Below are positions 20,131 through 34,152 of a DNA stretch of 64,000 bases, in pieces; position 1 is the first letter of the stretch, and every line of letters starts with the position of its first letter. Under the pieces are notes generated by a model. It had not been told where the DNA came from and did no database searches. It saw nothing but the letters and a program-made list of their open reading frames with translations. Source of the DNA: Polyporus tsugae (Eukaryota > Basidiomycota > Agaricomycetes > Polyporales > Polyporaceae); contig JAHRBS010000010.1 in assembly GCA_024305745.1 (NCBI GenBank), positions 1,619,501 to 1,683,500 of the forward strand. Direction: 5' to 3'. Made by a program: the position numbers and the translations under genes.

Positions 20131-21172
20131 GGTGGGAGCAGGTGACAGTGCTCGCAATGAGGGCGAAGAGGAAGAGGACGATGAGGGTGGTGAGGATGGA
20201 GGTGTCGGGGTGTTGAGAAATACGGTTTCTCATTTGGGTTCCTCCTCAACTGCAGGGTTTGAGTCCTCTTGCTCGGGTTCTGCTTCAACCTTGGGTAGTG
20301 CTGAGGTCAAAGTGATGGGGGAATTGGAGGTGCGGGATGTGAGCCGTTGTCTAACAAGCTCGGCAGTGGTCTGGAGGGTTAGTCCTCCAAGACGAGGGGA
20401 TGCGGACGGAGTCCCAGTGGGGGTCAGCTTGTGACTTTGGGGCTGAGAGGTTGGACGCGAGGTAGGGTGGGACGCAGGACGGGATGCAGGGTTACTAGTT
20501 GCAACTGCTGCCGCTTGGCAAAGAGGCGGACGTTCGGGGTCACGAAAGGCAGGTGTAGGGGGTCTGGCGATGTGTGCAAGGATAAGGGCTGGTTGGTCTT
20601 CAGTAGTGATGAGTCAAGGTGCGAGACCTTTGACTGCCTCAGGAATAGGTCTCCAAGTATGACTCCGGTGTGGACACGGTTGTGTTACACAGACAGACCA
20701 CCGTTTCTTGTCCTTATCCCAGTACTCGTCCTGGACTTCAAAGGGGTGAAAGGCATGCGCGAACTCTTTGCAAGCCAGGATGAAGTGTCTCGCTTCCTAT
20801 CCAGGAACGATGGACAGCTGGTGCACAACCCAACACTGTCTGCTTAGCCTCCTCGACCTATTGCTGTGTCTTAACCTCAAGGGACACGAGCCCAGGGGTG
20901 TCCTGCCTTGGCTTTGTTTCGCCGCCTTTCTCTAGCCTCCCACGCCGTGAGGCGGACCACTTCTGTCAGTGCCGGGGTCTTGGGTTGGGAGCTTTCTGTG
21001 CACTGTACCACTGAAAGTGGCAAGCCTTGAGTTGAATCAAGACCACGTCCGATGGTGTGACTAGAGCGCGCATTACGCTAGGCCAACACAGAGGGTCAAG
21101 AGTGCGTACCGTACGAGGGGAAAAGGGAAAGGGTGTGGGTACGCCGGTGCTCGTGAAGTAGTTTTGACCTAA
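20131..21172 (-). other. Retrotransposon leader between 5' LTR and gag
   Basis: About 1 kb of untranslated-looking sequence. No TGG-initiated tRNA primer-binding site was recognised next to the LTR (minus strand begins TTAGGTCAAAAC), so priming is unresolved. Open stretches on the plus strand here look like chance. Confidence 0.55.
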
Positions 21173-21616
21173 TGTTACGACTAGCCATCGAGTAAGGACC
21201 AGGGAGACTTACGAGACAAGCAAGGGCGTTGACGAGCACTTGTGCAGTGAGAGCAGAGCAGGGCTCGACGGTCAGGGCTGGAGACAAGATGTATTGAGTG
21301 AGGTAACTAACGAGGGAAATACAGCGAGGCTTACCTGGAGACAAGAGGTTGAAACTGAGGTCTCCAGTCAGCGAAGTACAGGTCCTTATATACGTATAGA
21401 GGACAATGAGAACCCGGGGACAATAGGTAACTATGGACATGGGTGAACAATGGAAACGGAACAATAGCGATGTTGGACAATAAGGAGCTATTGTGCTAAA
21501 GAACAAAGGACGAGATACAATGCAACGGAGAACAATAAGTACAATGTGAGAAGTAGATCGTCCAGAAAAGGAAACTAAGGTGCTGGTAGCAGGCGCCGAA
21601 TGGAACATTCATGACA
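21173..21616 (-). repeat. 5' LTR (right in the window)
   Basis: Starts TGTTACGAC and ends CATGACA on the plus strand (TG...CA when read on the minus strand); 444 bp, like the left copy. Confidence 0.9.
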
Positions 21617-21930
21617 ACCTTCATGCGCCGTTTGCGCTCCTTGTCCAGCTGGCACTGCATGTACGCGTCGTACGCCGGCCAGAAGTACTCCCGGTTGCGG
21701 AACAGGTCGGGCATCTCCGTCCGCACGTCGACACCGAAGCGCACGCAGAATGTCGCGAACCAGCTCACGATGTGCACGACGATCGGGGGCATAAAATCGC
21801 CCTTGGCACACACATTCGTGAACCGCACAATATTCCGCATGTGCCCGTACGAGTGGACGGCGTGGATGGAATGAGAGCCCGTGTCTATGAAGTACTGCCT
21901 GAAGAGGACCCAGACGACAACGGCGAGGCT
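21617..21930 (-). pseudogene. Unrecognised exon fragment next to the LTR
   Basis: On the minus strand an acceptor (CTGCCTACAG) precedes an open GC-rich exon from 21930 reading SLAVVVWVLFRQYFIDTG, later MPPIVVHIVSWFATF and NREYFWPAYDAYMQC, then a basic end KERKRRMKV where the LTR starts. Codon use is gene-like, but the family is not recognised. It is probably the remnant of a cellular gene truncated by the retrotransposon or by recombination through it. It is unrelated to the F-box sequence on the other flank. Confidence 0.5.
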
Positions 21931-24370
21931 CTGTAGGCAGAGGGATCGGGTATTGTTATGGGTACGTTGTGCGGGTCCGTAGATGGTGGGGATTGTGGCG
22001 ACTTCTCCAAGGGCGCTGACGATGTCTGATGGGATCGCACCAATAATGTCCCATCTAACGATACACGCAATGGTCCTAAGTAGATATGGTGCTGTGGTAA
22101 GAACATTGTTGCTCGGGCGCAACGAATAAACGACATGCAATTGGAGCTTGAAAGCTTCACCTGCGAGCTACTCACCAGTACCGCCGGCTCAATTGTAGAG
22201 GGTGGGGCCCGAGTGGACTCGAAGCGGATGATGCAATTCCAGTGACATCTCTCGGTACCGGCGAGTAGCTCGCAGGTGAAGCTTTCAAGCTCCACCTTCA
22301 TTGGTCCTGTCGGGAAACTTCCCTCCATGGTTACATTCCCCTTTAAACATAAATATGCATGCACTCATGCCTACATGGCACCAAGCATCCACCAGAGGTC
22401 CTGGAAGTCCGCCAAAACCATAGTCGCTGCAGTTAGTCTGACAAGTACCGGGACGCTCTAGCATGCTGTTTGTCGATGAAAATGGCCGAATAACGTGTGC
22501 TCACCTCATACAATGCTCGTACATCAACGGCGCATCCCTCAACGTCAGTCCGCGCTGCAGCTTTCACTCCGAAAACTGTTGAAACTGTCACTTCGCACTT
22601 GCGTACGTGGCTCGGTACAACGGCTGAGTCCGGTGGTCATGGGCAGTCTCGAGTATGATGATGAGATAGATTTCAAAGTCGTGCTCTTTGTCAGAGAAGG
22701 GTCGACGACGGGGAGGGATGTCAAAGAAGACGTTGTGGATGACGGTAAGCTTCATAGTTGAACGTTGAGTGCGCGATCCAAACGGACCAGGTATCCCTTG
22801 GGTATCCCGACAAAAATGCACTGCCAGCGCACATGTGGACATGTCAACGATCGGGGAGCTAAGTACGATGCCCCTGTTAATAGTGGTTAATAGTCGAGGG
22901 CCGAGGCGCACTAAGTAGTACTTGGTGGCGCTGCTGCTGAGAGGACCAAATAGTTAATATCATGATCGATATTGCATCTGGCACAAGCTTTCTAGACCAT
23001 ATGTCTAGCTAATTGCGATTTGGAGTATCTGAACTAAGCTCACCGCGATCCTCCGCGATCGCAAGCGGGACCCGGGAACGCGTTGGCCAGACAACGGGGA
23101 GGATAGTCCTTGTATTGTTAATTGGGGACGGGCAATGCCTGCAAACCCATTGGCCGCTTAGTCAGGAGGCGCCCGACCCTCGACGTGGTCGAAGGTGCTC
23201 GTGGGTGGCTGCTCGCGCGCGAGGTGCACATGGTGCGCGCGCGCTTGCCTTCTTCCTTCGCGCGACTCATTTTATCAGTTTGCAATCTTCTTCGTCTCCC
23301 ATCAAACTACTTGTCTCGCATCAAGTATGTGGAGTAGAGTACAATACTACAGTATTGTATGTTATATCAAGTCCTTGGCACCTAGGTATCGGAATTTACA
23401 GTAACATTTGGTCCGTGACGTTCAACGGCAGCCAACAGCACCGCGAGCTTGTCCGGCCGATTAGATATGTGTGATTTTAAAGGGACAAGATTAGGGGGAT
23501 CATGGTATACCTTTCGAGTCATTGGGAAGGCTCACCCGCTCTGTAGACCCGTTATTCAACCATTACAAGAGGCAGAAGGTCGAGAGAGGGTGTTCGGCGA
23601 GAGGGCAGCGGAGTCCACCCGACCAGGTAGTCAGTGCTCACGTGGTCCCCGCACTAGTCTCAGTTGTGTTGCGCGATGCAGGTCGCACCTCGCGCGCGAG
23701 CCTCATTCTATGCGCGAAAGCTGCAGCCTCTATTTCATTGTCTTTTACATTCAATTTCCTCGCATCCAGTCTATCCTGTTATTATCTAGTATTCCCCCAA
23801 AGCACTTTCGACATTCAGTCAAATGCACCACCGGGAGTAGCGCATTCAGCAGCAAACACTCCAATAAAGTCTCGAGATCGGAGGGATGTTTTTGCGCGAT
23901 GTCTAGATATACTATTCATTCACCAATCCCGATGTTTTCCGGCACGCAAAGAGTCTCCGGTAGGTCAGGATCTTTCGTGGACTGCAGCCCGTTGTTGCGA
24001 CCATATCCTCTCAGCGTCTACAGTAATCACAAATAGATACAAATAACATCTCGCTCGCAGGCATTGCCGGACTCCAATTGTTAATTGTTTGCTCTCCACA
24101 GGGCTCCACAGGACTTCAACAACGCGCGCCACGTTCACGGTCTTGGTTCGGTTGTGAAACAGTGAATGATATCATGGCTTTATGGTGGCGCACCGAAAAG
24201 TGGGATTTGGCATGGCTCTGCACAAGTTGTTCGCGACCAAAGAGGATGCTAGCCGGATACAAATCTGTTTCCATCCAGAGCTCACAGATACATTCTAGAG
24301 ATGATATAGGACACAGTATTCGAACTTCACCTGTTGATATCATGTCACCGCTTCGCCTGAAATCCTGCTC
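21931..24370. other. Gene-poor stretch right of the retrotransposon
   Basis: No complete gene supported. Upstream exons of the fragment at 21617-21930 may lie here but could not be resolved. A 55-codon open stretch on the minus strand at about 22588-22755 and a 153-codon stretch at 23013-23474 have no recognisable content. It includes the hairpin at 22143-22293. Confidence 0.4.
22143..22293. repeat. Fold-back repeat with 31-bp perfect arms
   Basis: Arms 22143-22173 and 22263-22293 are perfect inverted copies (arm core GCTTGAAAGCTTCACC), and pairing extends imperfectly inward (CCRGTACCG). The loop is about 90 bp. It could be a small fold-back element or a transcribed hairpin. No flanking duplication was identified. 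Confidence 0.8.
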
Positions 24371-25805
24371 TCACTGACGCGGGGGGACAGGCAAGGTGCG
24401 CTCCTCAGCAGAGCTCTTGTATGCGAATTCAATGAGTTCGATGACCTCCGCAGATTCCTCCCATTTAATGGCCTGCTCTGCATCGTCGCGGATGACGGCG
24501 GCAACGTTCTCGAATAGCTTGATGTACTGGCCACGCTCGGTGGATGGCCAGCTAGACCCCAGAGCGTATATGTCAGCGCGACGTTTGGGTACGATCGCAG
24601 AGGATATCTCGGACTTACACAGACTTGACGACCTTACCCTCCCCGTCGAGGTTCTCGACCGACCCATAGATCTCCTCAGGCTCGATGCCGTACGTCTCGC
24701 TCTGCACGATGGCAGCCGGGCTTGGGATCACTTTAAGCTGGTCCTCTTGAACGTCGACGCCGTACTTGAGGTACGTGCCCTGGGTGCCACGCACGACGTA
24801 CCGCACCTGGGGCGAGCGGATAGACAGGATGTGACCGCGGAGGATGACGGTGAACGACGTAGGCTGGAGGCCCGAAGCGGCCGGGCGCGGCGGATAGTGG
24901 AGGAAGATTGTGAACTGCGCCCCTGTCCGTCAGTTATTTGTAGCGATTAGGCTCTGGGGGGAAGGGGGAATAGGAATGCGCACGGCATCGTCGACCTCTT
25001 TACTGCCGATCCCGCGGATGTTCTCCTTGAAGGCGGTGAGCTTGGCGGGACGGCCGAAGAGAACGAGGACCTGGTCGAGGGTGTGCGCCGCGAGATCGTA
25101 CACGAGCCCGTTGGCGTCGAGGGGAAGGTCCTTCCATGTCCCCTTGAGCTCCGCGCGGAAGCGATCGAACCTACAGATGGGAAGCACGGGAGGGTGCTTA
25201 GAATTCCAGATTGTCCGATTGACGCAGACGCTGAAACGGTTGGAGTACATACCGAGACTCGAATTCGTACAGCGTCCCGAGGGACTGCGGGTGGTCGGCA
25301 GGGAGGTCGAGCAGTCTCTTGAGGGTAAGGAAATCCGAGTCCCAGCGACGGTTTTGGAACGGGTAGAGGGCAAGGTTCTTGGACTTGGCGAGCGCGCCGA
25401 GCTCCTGCGCTTGCGAGAATTGAGCGGTCACAGGCTTGTCGACCAGGACTATGCGATCATCAGTCTACTTGGAAACATCTAGATATGGTGGAGATATGTA
25501 GACATACCGTGCTTTCCACCCTCGAGCGCTTGCTTTGCTAGCTCGTAATGGGTTGAGCTGGGGGTGCTGATCACCACGAGCTCGATCTCGGGGTCGGCGA
25601 GGACAGCGTCGAAAGTGCGATGGATGATGACGCCTTTGGCGGCGACCTCTCCGAAGCGGGCTTGGAGCTTGCCGCCTGGAGCGGCGGGATTGCGTTCCAT
25701 GACGGCACGGAGAGTAAACAGGTGGGGAAGAGCGAGTATGAAGGGGACATGGAATGTGAGGCCACCGAGCCCGACGCCAATAACGCAAGCCTTGATGGGA
25801 GCCAT
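24371..25805 (-). CDS. Gfo/Idh/MocA-family NAD(P)-dependent oxidoreductase
   Basis: Five exons: 25508-25805, 25253-25448, 24984-25170, 24619-24914, 24371-24551; introns 59-82 bp, all GT-AG; 385 residues. The N-terminus has a Rossmann motif VIGVGLGGLTFHVP (about 8-21), then VVISTPSSTHYELA and VLVDKPVTA (the EKP position, here DKP). The C-terminal part carries the family's DLAAHTLDQVLVLFGRP helix and beta-sheet domain. These enzymes oxidise or reduce sugars, inositols or related compounds; the substrate cannot be told. Length is normal for the family. Divergently arranged with the GH9 gene, with 467 bp between starts; co-regulation is possible but unproven. Confidence 0.88.
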
Positions 25806-28486
<2,681 letters not shown>

Positions 28487-28812
28487 CGACGGTTCGTTCC
28501 CGCAGCCGCGTCGCCATCCTCATCCTCATCCTCGTCCCCATCCTCTTTTCGCCTGACGTCAAGATCTGTAGCCTACGATACGGTGTTTTCGGACTCTCGC
28601 ATGGACTCACCTGGGATACTGCTCCGCATGGGTTCTTAATATTATCTGCGAACTGTGACATATCTTACCTCTCGAAGTAGCAGTACTCCGTCGCTCATTG
28701 ATCAGACTCTGGGATAATGCATGTAGTGGTATACTATATTCAGTGGCTGCGTCTATATCTATGAATGACATGCATCTTTCTTTGAACCCTGGTATCGAAT
28801 CGAACCGATCCA
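28487..28812. other. Convergent intergenic region
   Basis: Holds the 3' ends of the GH9 (+) and sulfite reductase (-) genes. AT-richer; no gene or repeat seen. Confidence 0.5.
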
Positions 28813-31800
28813 TCAGTACACCTCAAGAACATACCGCTCCTCCTCCTTCAGGCCCTCCAAGAACGCGCCCGCCTTCTCGCGAAGCCCCGCGAACGGCGCC
28901 AGCGCGTCCACGAGCGCGTCATACACGTCCGGCACGGGCCAGGTCGGGCCACACAGGTAGAACACCCCACGCTCGGCCCAGAGCAAGCGCGCGAGCTCCG
29001 TGCCGTCCTCGCGCATCTTGTGCTGGATGTACACCTTGCGTGGGCTGTCGCGCGAGAATGCGAGCCCCGCGCGCGCGATCGTGCCGTCGAGGATGAACGC
29101 CTCGATTTCCTCGCCGTAGAGGTACTCCTGCGACTGGTGCCGCGAGCCGAAGTAGTAGTACGTCGGGCCCACGGGAACGCCCTGCGAGGCGAGATGCGCG
29201 CGGTACTGGAGGAAGGCGCGGAAGGGCGCGGCGCCGGTCCCGAGGCCAGCCAGGATGAGGGGCTGCATATTATCGGGTGGGAGCTGGAGAAGGAGAAGTC
29301 AGGGTCAGGATCTAGTGGGAAATGAGACCCGAAGAAACCGACCTTCATGACGCTAGGCTTGATGGAGACAGTGACTTTCTGTCCGAGCTTCAGACCGGCG
29401 AGGTACCGTGTGCACTGACCATAGCGTGGCGAACCTGAAGGAGCGATCAGCATCGTCAACGAGACGTAGATGCGGGGAGAGACTACTCACCACTTGGCGT
29501 CACCCACTCGACGCTGACGACGAGGAGATCGACTCGATCGCCCACGACAGCCTGCGCGCTCGCGATACTGTAGTGCCGCGGCTTGATGTCCCCAATGAGC
29601 TCGCACAGCACCTCGATGCCCGGCCGCGCGCTCTCGTATTTCCTGAGCACGTCCGCAAACGTCACCGTGTCCTTCTCGCTCAGCTTTTTGAACGTCGCCG
29701 CACCCTCGGGGCTCCCAATAAACCGCAGCGCGTACCGGTCCGCAACGTCGCTCGCGTGCTGCGCGAGCTCCGTGTAGAACGTCTTGGTCGGCTTCCCGAA
29801 CAGGTCCACCTGCTGCTGCAGCGCCTGGAACACCGTGCGCGTGTGCATCCGCCCCCCGTCCCCGTCCGTTCCCAGCACAGGCAGCGTGACGAGCTTGCTG
29901 GGGTCGACGCCGTACCACGCGCAGAAGTCGAGCACCTCGTCCGCGTCGTTCCAGCCGTGCACCCCCAGCGCCTCGCCGATCTCGTACTTGAGCCCCGTCC
30001 CGCGCGTGTCGAACTCGAGGTGGAACACGTTGCGGTCGTAATCGAGCGGCGTCAGTCGCCGGTTCACCGCGCACGTCACGAGGAACGTGCGCTCGGGCAG
30101 CTCGGGGCGCAGTGCAGGGTGCTGCTCGTACGACGACGCAGGCGCGGCGAGCGCGTCGAGTGGGGTGAACGCGGAGGGAAAAAGGATGTGCTTCGCGGCG
30201 TCGTGCCAGGAGCCGAGGCGCGCGCCGTTCACGACGGTGTCGCCCTCGGCGGTCTCGACCGCGATCGCGTTGAACTCGAAGTGCTGGAGCGGGGCCGATG
30301 CGGGCTTCTCGTCGTCAAACGAGGTAGGGAGCTCGATTTCGACGAGGCCGGTCCATGCTTGGCGGACGACCTTGGTGAGCTCGACGCCCTGCACGAGCTC
30401 GCCGAGGTCCGCCGCGGCGACCTTGCGCACGAGGTCCTCCGTCGCAGCTGCGCCAAGGTACAGGCGGAGGAACGCGATGAGGACGATGACGTTCTCGAAG
30501 GCCCTTTGCAAATGCTTGTTGCCCCCTGCGAGCTCGGCTGTGAGCTTCTTCGCATCGAGAGTGCACACTCGGAGGTTGCGCTCCTGGATGAGCGCCGTGG
30601 TCTCCTTTTGCAGCGTCGTCGCAAGCTCGGCCGCGGTCCAATCGGTCACGATGAGCACGGGCGAGCCGGGAGCGGCGTGGTTGAGGAGCTCGTGCGATTT
30701 AAGGAGAGACTGGTCGAGGATCGCGACGAAGTTGGCTACTCCGGTGCTTTGCGACGAGATCGGTAGGATCGTCGAGAGCGGGACATATGGCGTAGTGTCG
30801 CCCTTGGGCGAAAGCGCAATCCTGTCAGCGGTGACACCCCCAGGCTTGGAGAAGACATCATGGTCAGTCAGCAAGCGCGAAGTGAGGGACTTGTGTGCGA
30901 GGAAGGTCGCCTCAACCATGCGCGGGAGAGACGATAGGGATGAATCTGGGGTGCTGAAGAACAGCAGCTTCTTGAGATTAGGCACATCGAGAGAGGGGAC
31001 GGATGTGGGGGTGGGAAGGAGGTCTGCGATAAAGCTAGCAAAGGTCGTGGGGTTCTTAGCGAACTCCTGTGTGCGCGCGGGGACGATGCGATGCGGCTTG
31101 ACGATAGGACCGGGTTTCGAGGGATCCAGGAGGGTGGAGAAGACAGCGAGGTAAAGTGCGCCCTGGGTGCTCTCGGTGGGGACATCATCGAAGACGTGCA
31201 CACGCTTGGCCGAAACAGGCAAAGCGCTGCGGAGCGCATCCTCGTTCCATGGACGGAGAGCGCGGACGACGACCACACCCAAGCCAGGAGCACGGCTTGC
31301 AAGTGCCTTTGCCGCGAGTGCGAGAGGGCCGTTGAGCAGGACGACCACAGTCTCCGCATCGTGACTTCCTGCATACTCAAACGCGGTGTACCCAGCCGCT
31401 TTGAGACCATCCTCGAGGGTAAGATCTGGCTCCGGTACGACAATAGGAGGAGTGGTGACGTGACCGGTCTCGCGGGTAGAACTATGATGGTCGAAGAGGT
31501 GAATGACATGCGTATTCGTCAACTTGTACGCGAGCGCGGCGAGATCGACAGTCTCCTGGGGAGTCGCCGACACGAGCACAGTGAAGCCCTCCGGAAGGAG
31601 CGATAATGTGGGCGTGAACGGCGCGAGGGTGGGTGAGAGAGCGAAGTGCTCTCCCACGGGCGTTACAATAGGCACCTGGATGACCAGCCTGCTCGTCGGG
31701 GTCGCCGGGGGCAGGAAGGAGAGCGATTGGACCATCGCCGCGAGCCCGGAGGGCGTAGTATATGCGGTCAGAACTGCACTTCTTGCAGCGTCCTTGCTAG

Positions 31801-32131
31801 ACCCTTGGGAAAGGCGTCCAACCAAGCTGAGGCCTGCGCCAGCGCGAGTCTGGAGGCTAACGACGGTAGAAGTCTCGCCTCCTGCTTCCGACCATGATTT
31901 GGTGAGCGTCCCAAAGCCCGCCTGCTCTGCGAGGTCGTAGATGAAGACAGAGGAGCTGGAGGAATTACGAGATGCAATGTACTCGACAAGCGTGGAAGCA
32001 GTAATAGCGCCAGACTCTGCAATCCTCTGGAGATCATTGGCCGCTGCCTTGAGCTTCGGAGTGGGAGGTGCCGAGAGTGTCGTCGTAGTTGAAAATGGGG
32101 TTGATGCGCCCGAGTGCTCAGGAGAGGCCAT
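28813..32131 (-). CDS. MET10: Sulfite reductase (NADPH) flavoprotein alpha subunit
   Basis: Three exons: 29491-32131, 29343-29434, 28813-29283; 1067 residues, close to yeast Met10 (about 1035). The N-terminal half is the pyruvate:ferredoxin oxidoreductase-like region. The FAD-binding region follows from about residue 680 (VFHLEFDTRGTGLKYEIGEA), with RHYSIASAQ, the FAD-contacting RxYS motif. The NADPH-binding part has LILAGLGTGAAPFRAFLQYR and YIQHKMREDGTELA, ending ERYVLEVY. With the Met5-type hemoprotein subunit it reduces sulfite to sulfide in cytosolic sulfate assimilation for cysteine and methionine. Intact. The intron at 29284-29342 begins GTCGGT, a weak but usable donor. Confidence 0.93.
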
Positions 32132-32501
32132 GATGATTAAAGCCTAGAAGATGCAGGGAGAGACGGGGAAGGGATCGTGTGGGGACCTCCATCGCCCGAG
32201 ATAATATTTATTCGTGGATGGAATTCGGAATGCGAGAGAGAACGCAATCGTCAAACCTTTCCTTACGGCAAATGGTGCAAACCTTGCTCATGATGGCGTT
32301 ATGCCCCAGTGCACGTGATCGCGTCCAACCACTCAACGCGTCGCGTCGCGGGTCGCCGTTCCGCTCACGGCAACCCACGGCTCGCCGGGCGAGAGAGAGA
32401 TGCTCGTCCACGGGATAAGATCTACAATTCATTCCGAAAGCAAATGGACACAACGACAGATCTACGAAGTCCTCTTAAGGTTCCCAGATTACAATGCATC
32501 A
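32132..32501. other. Intergenic, MET10 promoter side
   Basis: Between the MET10 start and the UPRT 3' end, both on the minus strand. It contains a TATA-like site (separate entry). No small gene seen. Confidence 0.5.
32199..32212 (-). promoter_or_regulatory. TATA-like element upstream of MET10
   Basis: On the minus strand GAATAAATATTATC lies about 70-80 nt upstream of the ATG at 32131, a plausible core-promoter position. Based on sequence resemblance only. Confidence 0.35.
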
Positions 32502-33600
32502 CTAGTCACTCCTCAACGTGTTGTACAAACGGTCGCCCTGCACGAAACGTCAGTCAGAACGCAGACTCCTTCAGATGGAACAGCGAGACAGCATACCGTA
32601 TCTCCCAATCCAGGAGATATCAGTCCGTCCTGTGTCAAGTGTGGGTCGACGGTCGCCGCCCAAATCTAGGCTCAGGTCAGACACTAACGAATCAGAGTGT
32701 GGGAGGCAAGCCCACCTCAATGCCAGGGTATTCTGCTTGAACATGCTTCAGTCCGTCTTGTGATGCGAGAACACACAGCAGCTTAATCTTGTTCGCTGGT
32801 AAAGAACCCGTGTCCTCAGCCTATCGCACGTCTGTGAATCCGAAGAACTTGCCTGGGATGCCCCAGTCCAGAAGCATGGCCATCGCAGCGCATGCAGTGC
32901 CGCCGGTGGCGATGAGCGGGTCAAGAAGGAATACCTGGTCGACAGTGGGGTTCGGAGGAAGCTTCGAGTAGTCTGGTATGTGCAATGCCGGGAATTGTGG
33001 TTTGGATGAGCGCGGATTGTAACCAGATGCCGACACTCACATTCTACTGGCTGCAAGGACACCTTCTCCCTGAAGATTCCGAGGTGGTAAACGCGCGCCT
33101 CGCTGGAACGTACCAGCGCATACAGCCGCTCCATGTCAGTTTCGATTGTTCACCTCCGTTAGCCAAGCAAGGGGCTGCGGGCTGAGACGTACGGGAATAG
33201 ATCCAGCAACGCATCCGTCATGCCCAACCCTGCACGCAGCACCGGTGTAAGTCCGATCTTGGGCTTGATCACGGAGCCCGTGAAGGGTCCTATTGGGGTT
33301 TGCTATTCAGACACAGGATCAGACACTTGGGCACGATGTGGACGTTGAGCGCAACGCCAACAAGACAGGACGCACCCCATTAAACGTCTCTTCTTCCAAA
33401 TCCCGGCTTGCTTCGATCCCCAGGATCAAGCTGACATCATGGATACCCTGGACACGACAGAATCTTGAGCCGACGGTGAAATGGAAGGCATGCACGAAAG
33501 GGCGCACCTCGCGGAACTCCTTCTCTGTCGTCGTCGTCTGGCGGAGCTTCGAAAGACGCGCGTTCACGACTGGGTGTTGGAGGACGTGCAGGTTTGACAT
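32502..33600 (-). CDS. Uracil phosphoribosyltransferase
   Basis: Eight exons: 33508-33600, 33376-33447, 33193-33302, 33041-33102, 32853-32972, 32716-32795, 32597-32665, 32502-32537; 213 residues, the normal UPRT size. Begins MSNLHVLQHPVVNARLSKLR. Family motifs: VLRAGLGMTDALL, EARVYHLGIFREK, the PRPP loop LLDPLIATGGTACAAM, IKLLCVLASQDGL, and a C-terminus GLGDTGDRLYNT in which the splice falls inside GDT|GDR. It converts uracil and PRPP to UMP in pyrimidine salvage (family knowledge). Intron 5 (32796-32852) starts GCAAGT and ends CAG: a GC-AG intron, needed to read IPANKIKLL. Without it the frame ends at a stop 15 codons on. Confidence 0.93.
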
Positions 33601-34152
33601 CGTCGTGGATGGCTTCTACTGGGAAAGGTGGAGATGTGGTCGGGGTCCGTCGAGTGCACGAAGACGAGCAAGCAGCTGGTGGTGCGCGGAGAGGGTGCGT
33701 TTGAAACGAGGCGCAGGTGCAGCTCCTGTGCCACCAGCTCCGAGTCGTGCAGCCCCTCCTGACCTGAGTGACATGATATGGACGTGTCCCGATCGGGCCA
33801 CTACTTATCGCGAGTCGTATTACCTGGAGAAGCGCCGCATGCTGCGGGAGTAACCTTGTTTGCGTTGTATGTATGAATGCCGCATGCCCACGACGCTCAT
33901 TGAACCGAGGTTATAAAGGTACATCTGTGACCTGGAACTACAATTACTGTGTCAACGCGCGCACCCCGGGTACCCGACAGAAGGCGATCTCCCTATTAAG
34001 CCGGCAACACCCGTCCATCTCCATCTGGTCACGAACTTCTTCTCCAAGACCTCGCCGTGCAAGACGCCGATGTTGGCTTTGTCACTCCTTCCCATCCTAC
34101 TGCACCATCCGACGCACGGTATCCTCTCACCCAGCTGCACCAGTAAGATATC
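33601..34152. other. Intergenic upstream of UPRT
   Basis: UPRT promoter side, and the approach to the transposase remnant. No gene supported; an open stretch at 33873-34199 has no recognisable content. Confidence 0.45.

Larger units (their letters stand above)
15054..21616 (-). mobile_element. Ty3/gypsy chromovirus-type LTR retrotransposon
   Basis: Two 444-bp LTRs bound an internal region with gag (CCHC zinc knuckle) and pol (protease, reverse transcriptase, RNase H, integrase, C-terminal chromodomain) on the minus strand. Domain order PR-RT-RH-IN plus chromodomain defines a chromovirus. Pol has five in-frame stops, so the copy cannot make an intact polyprotein. Bases next to the LTRs differ (ACGGG on the left, ACCTT on the right), so no target-site duplication is visible. 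Confidence 0.93.

Noticed and set aside
19414..20145. 243-codon plus-strand frame opposite gag
   Set aside because: Antisense shadow of the GC-rich gag gene.
23208..23700. Two CTCGCGCGCGAG blocks that seemed to form inverted ends of an element
   Set aside because: The block is itself palindromic, so any two copies look inverted; flanking sequence does not match.
29408..30766. 452-codon plus-strand frame opposite MET10
   Set aside because: Antisense shadow; the minus-strand frame has clear sulfite reductase motifs.
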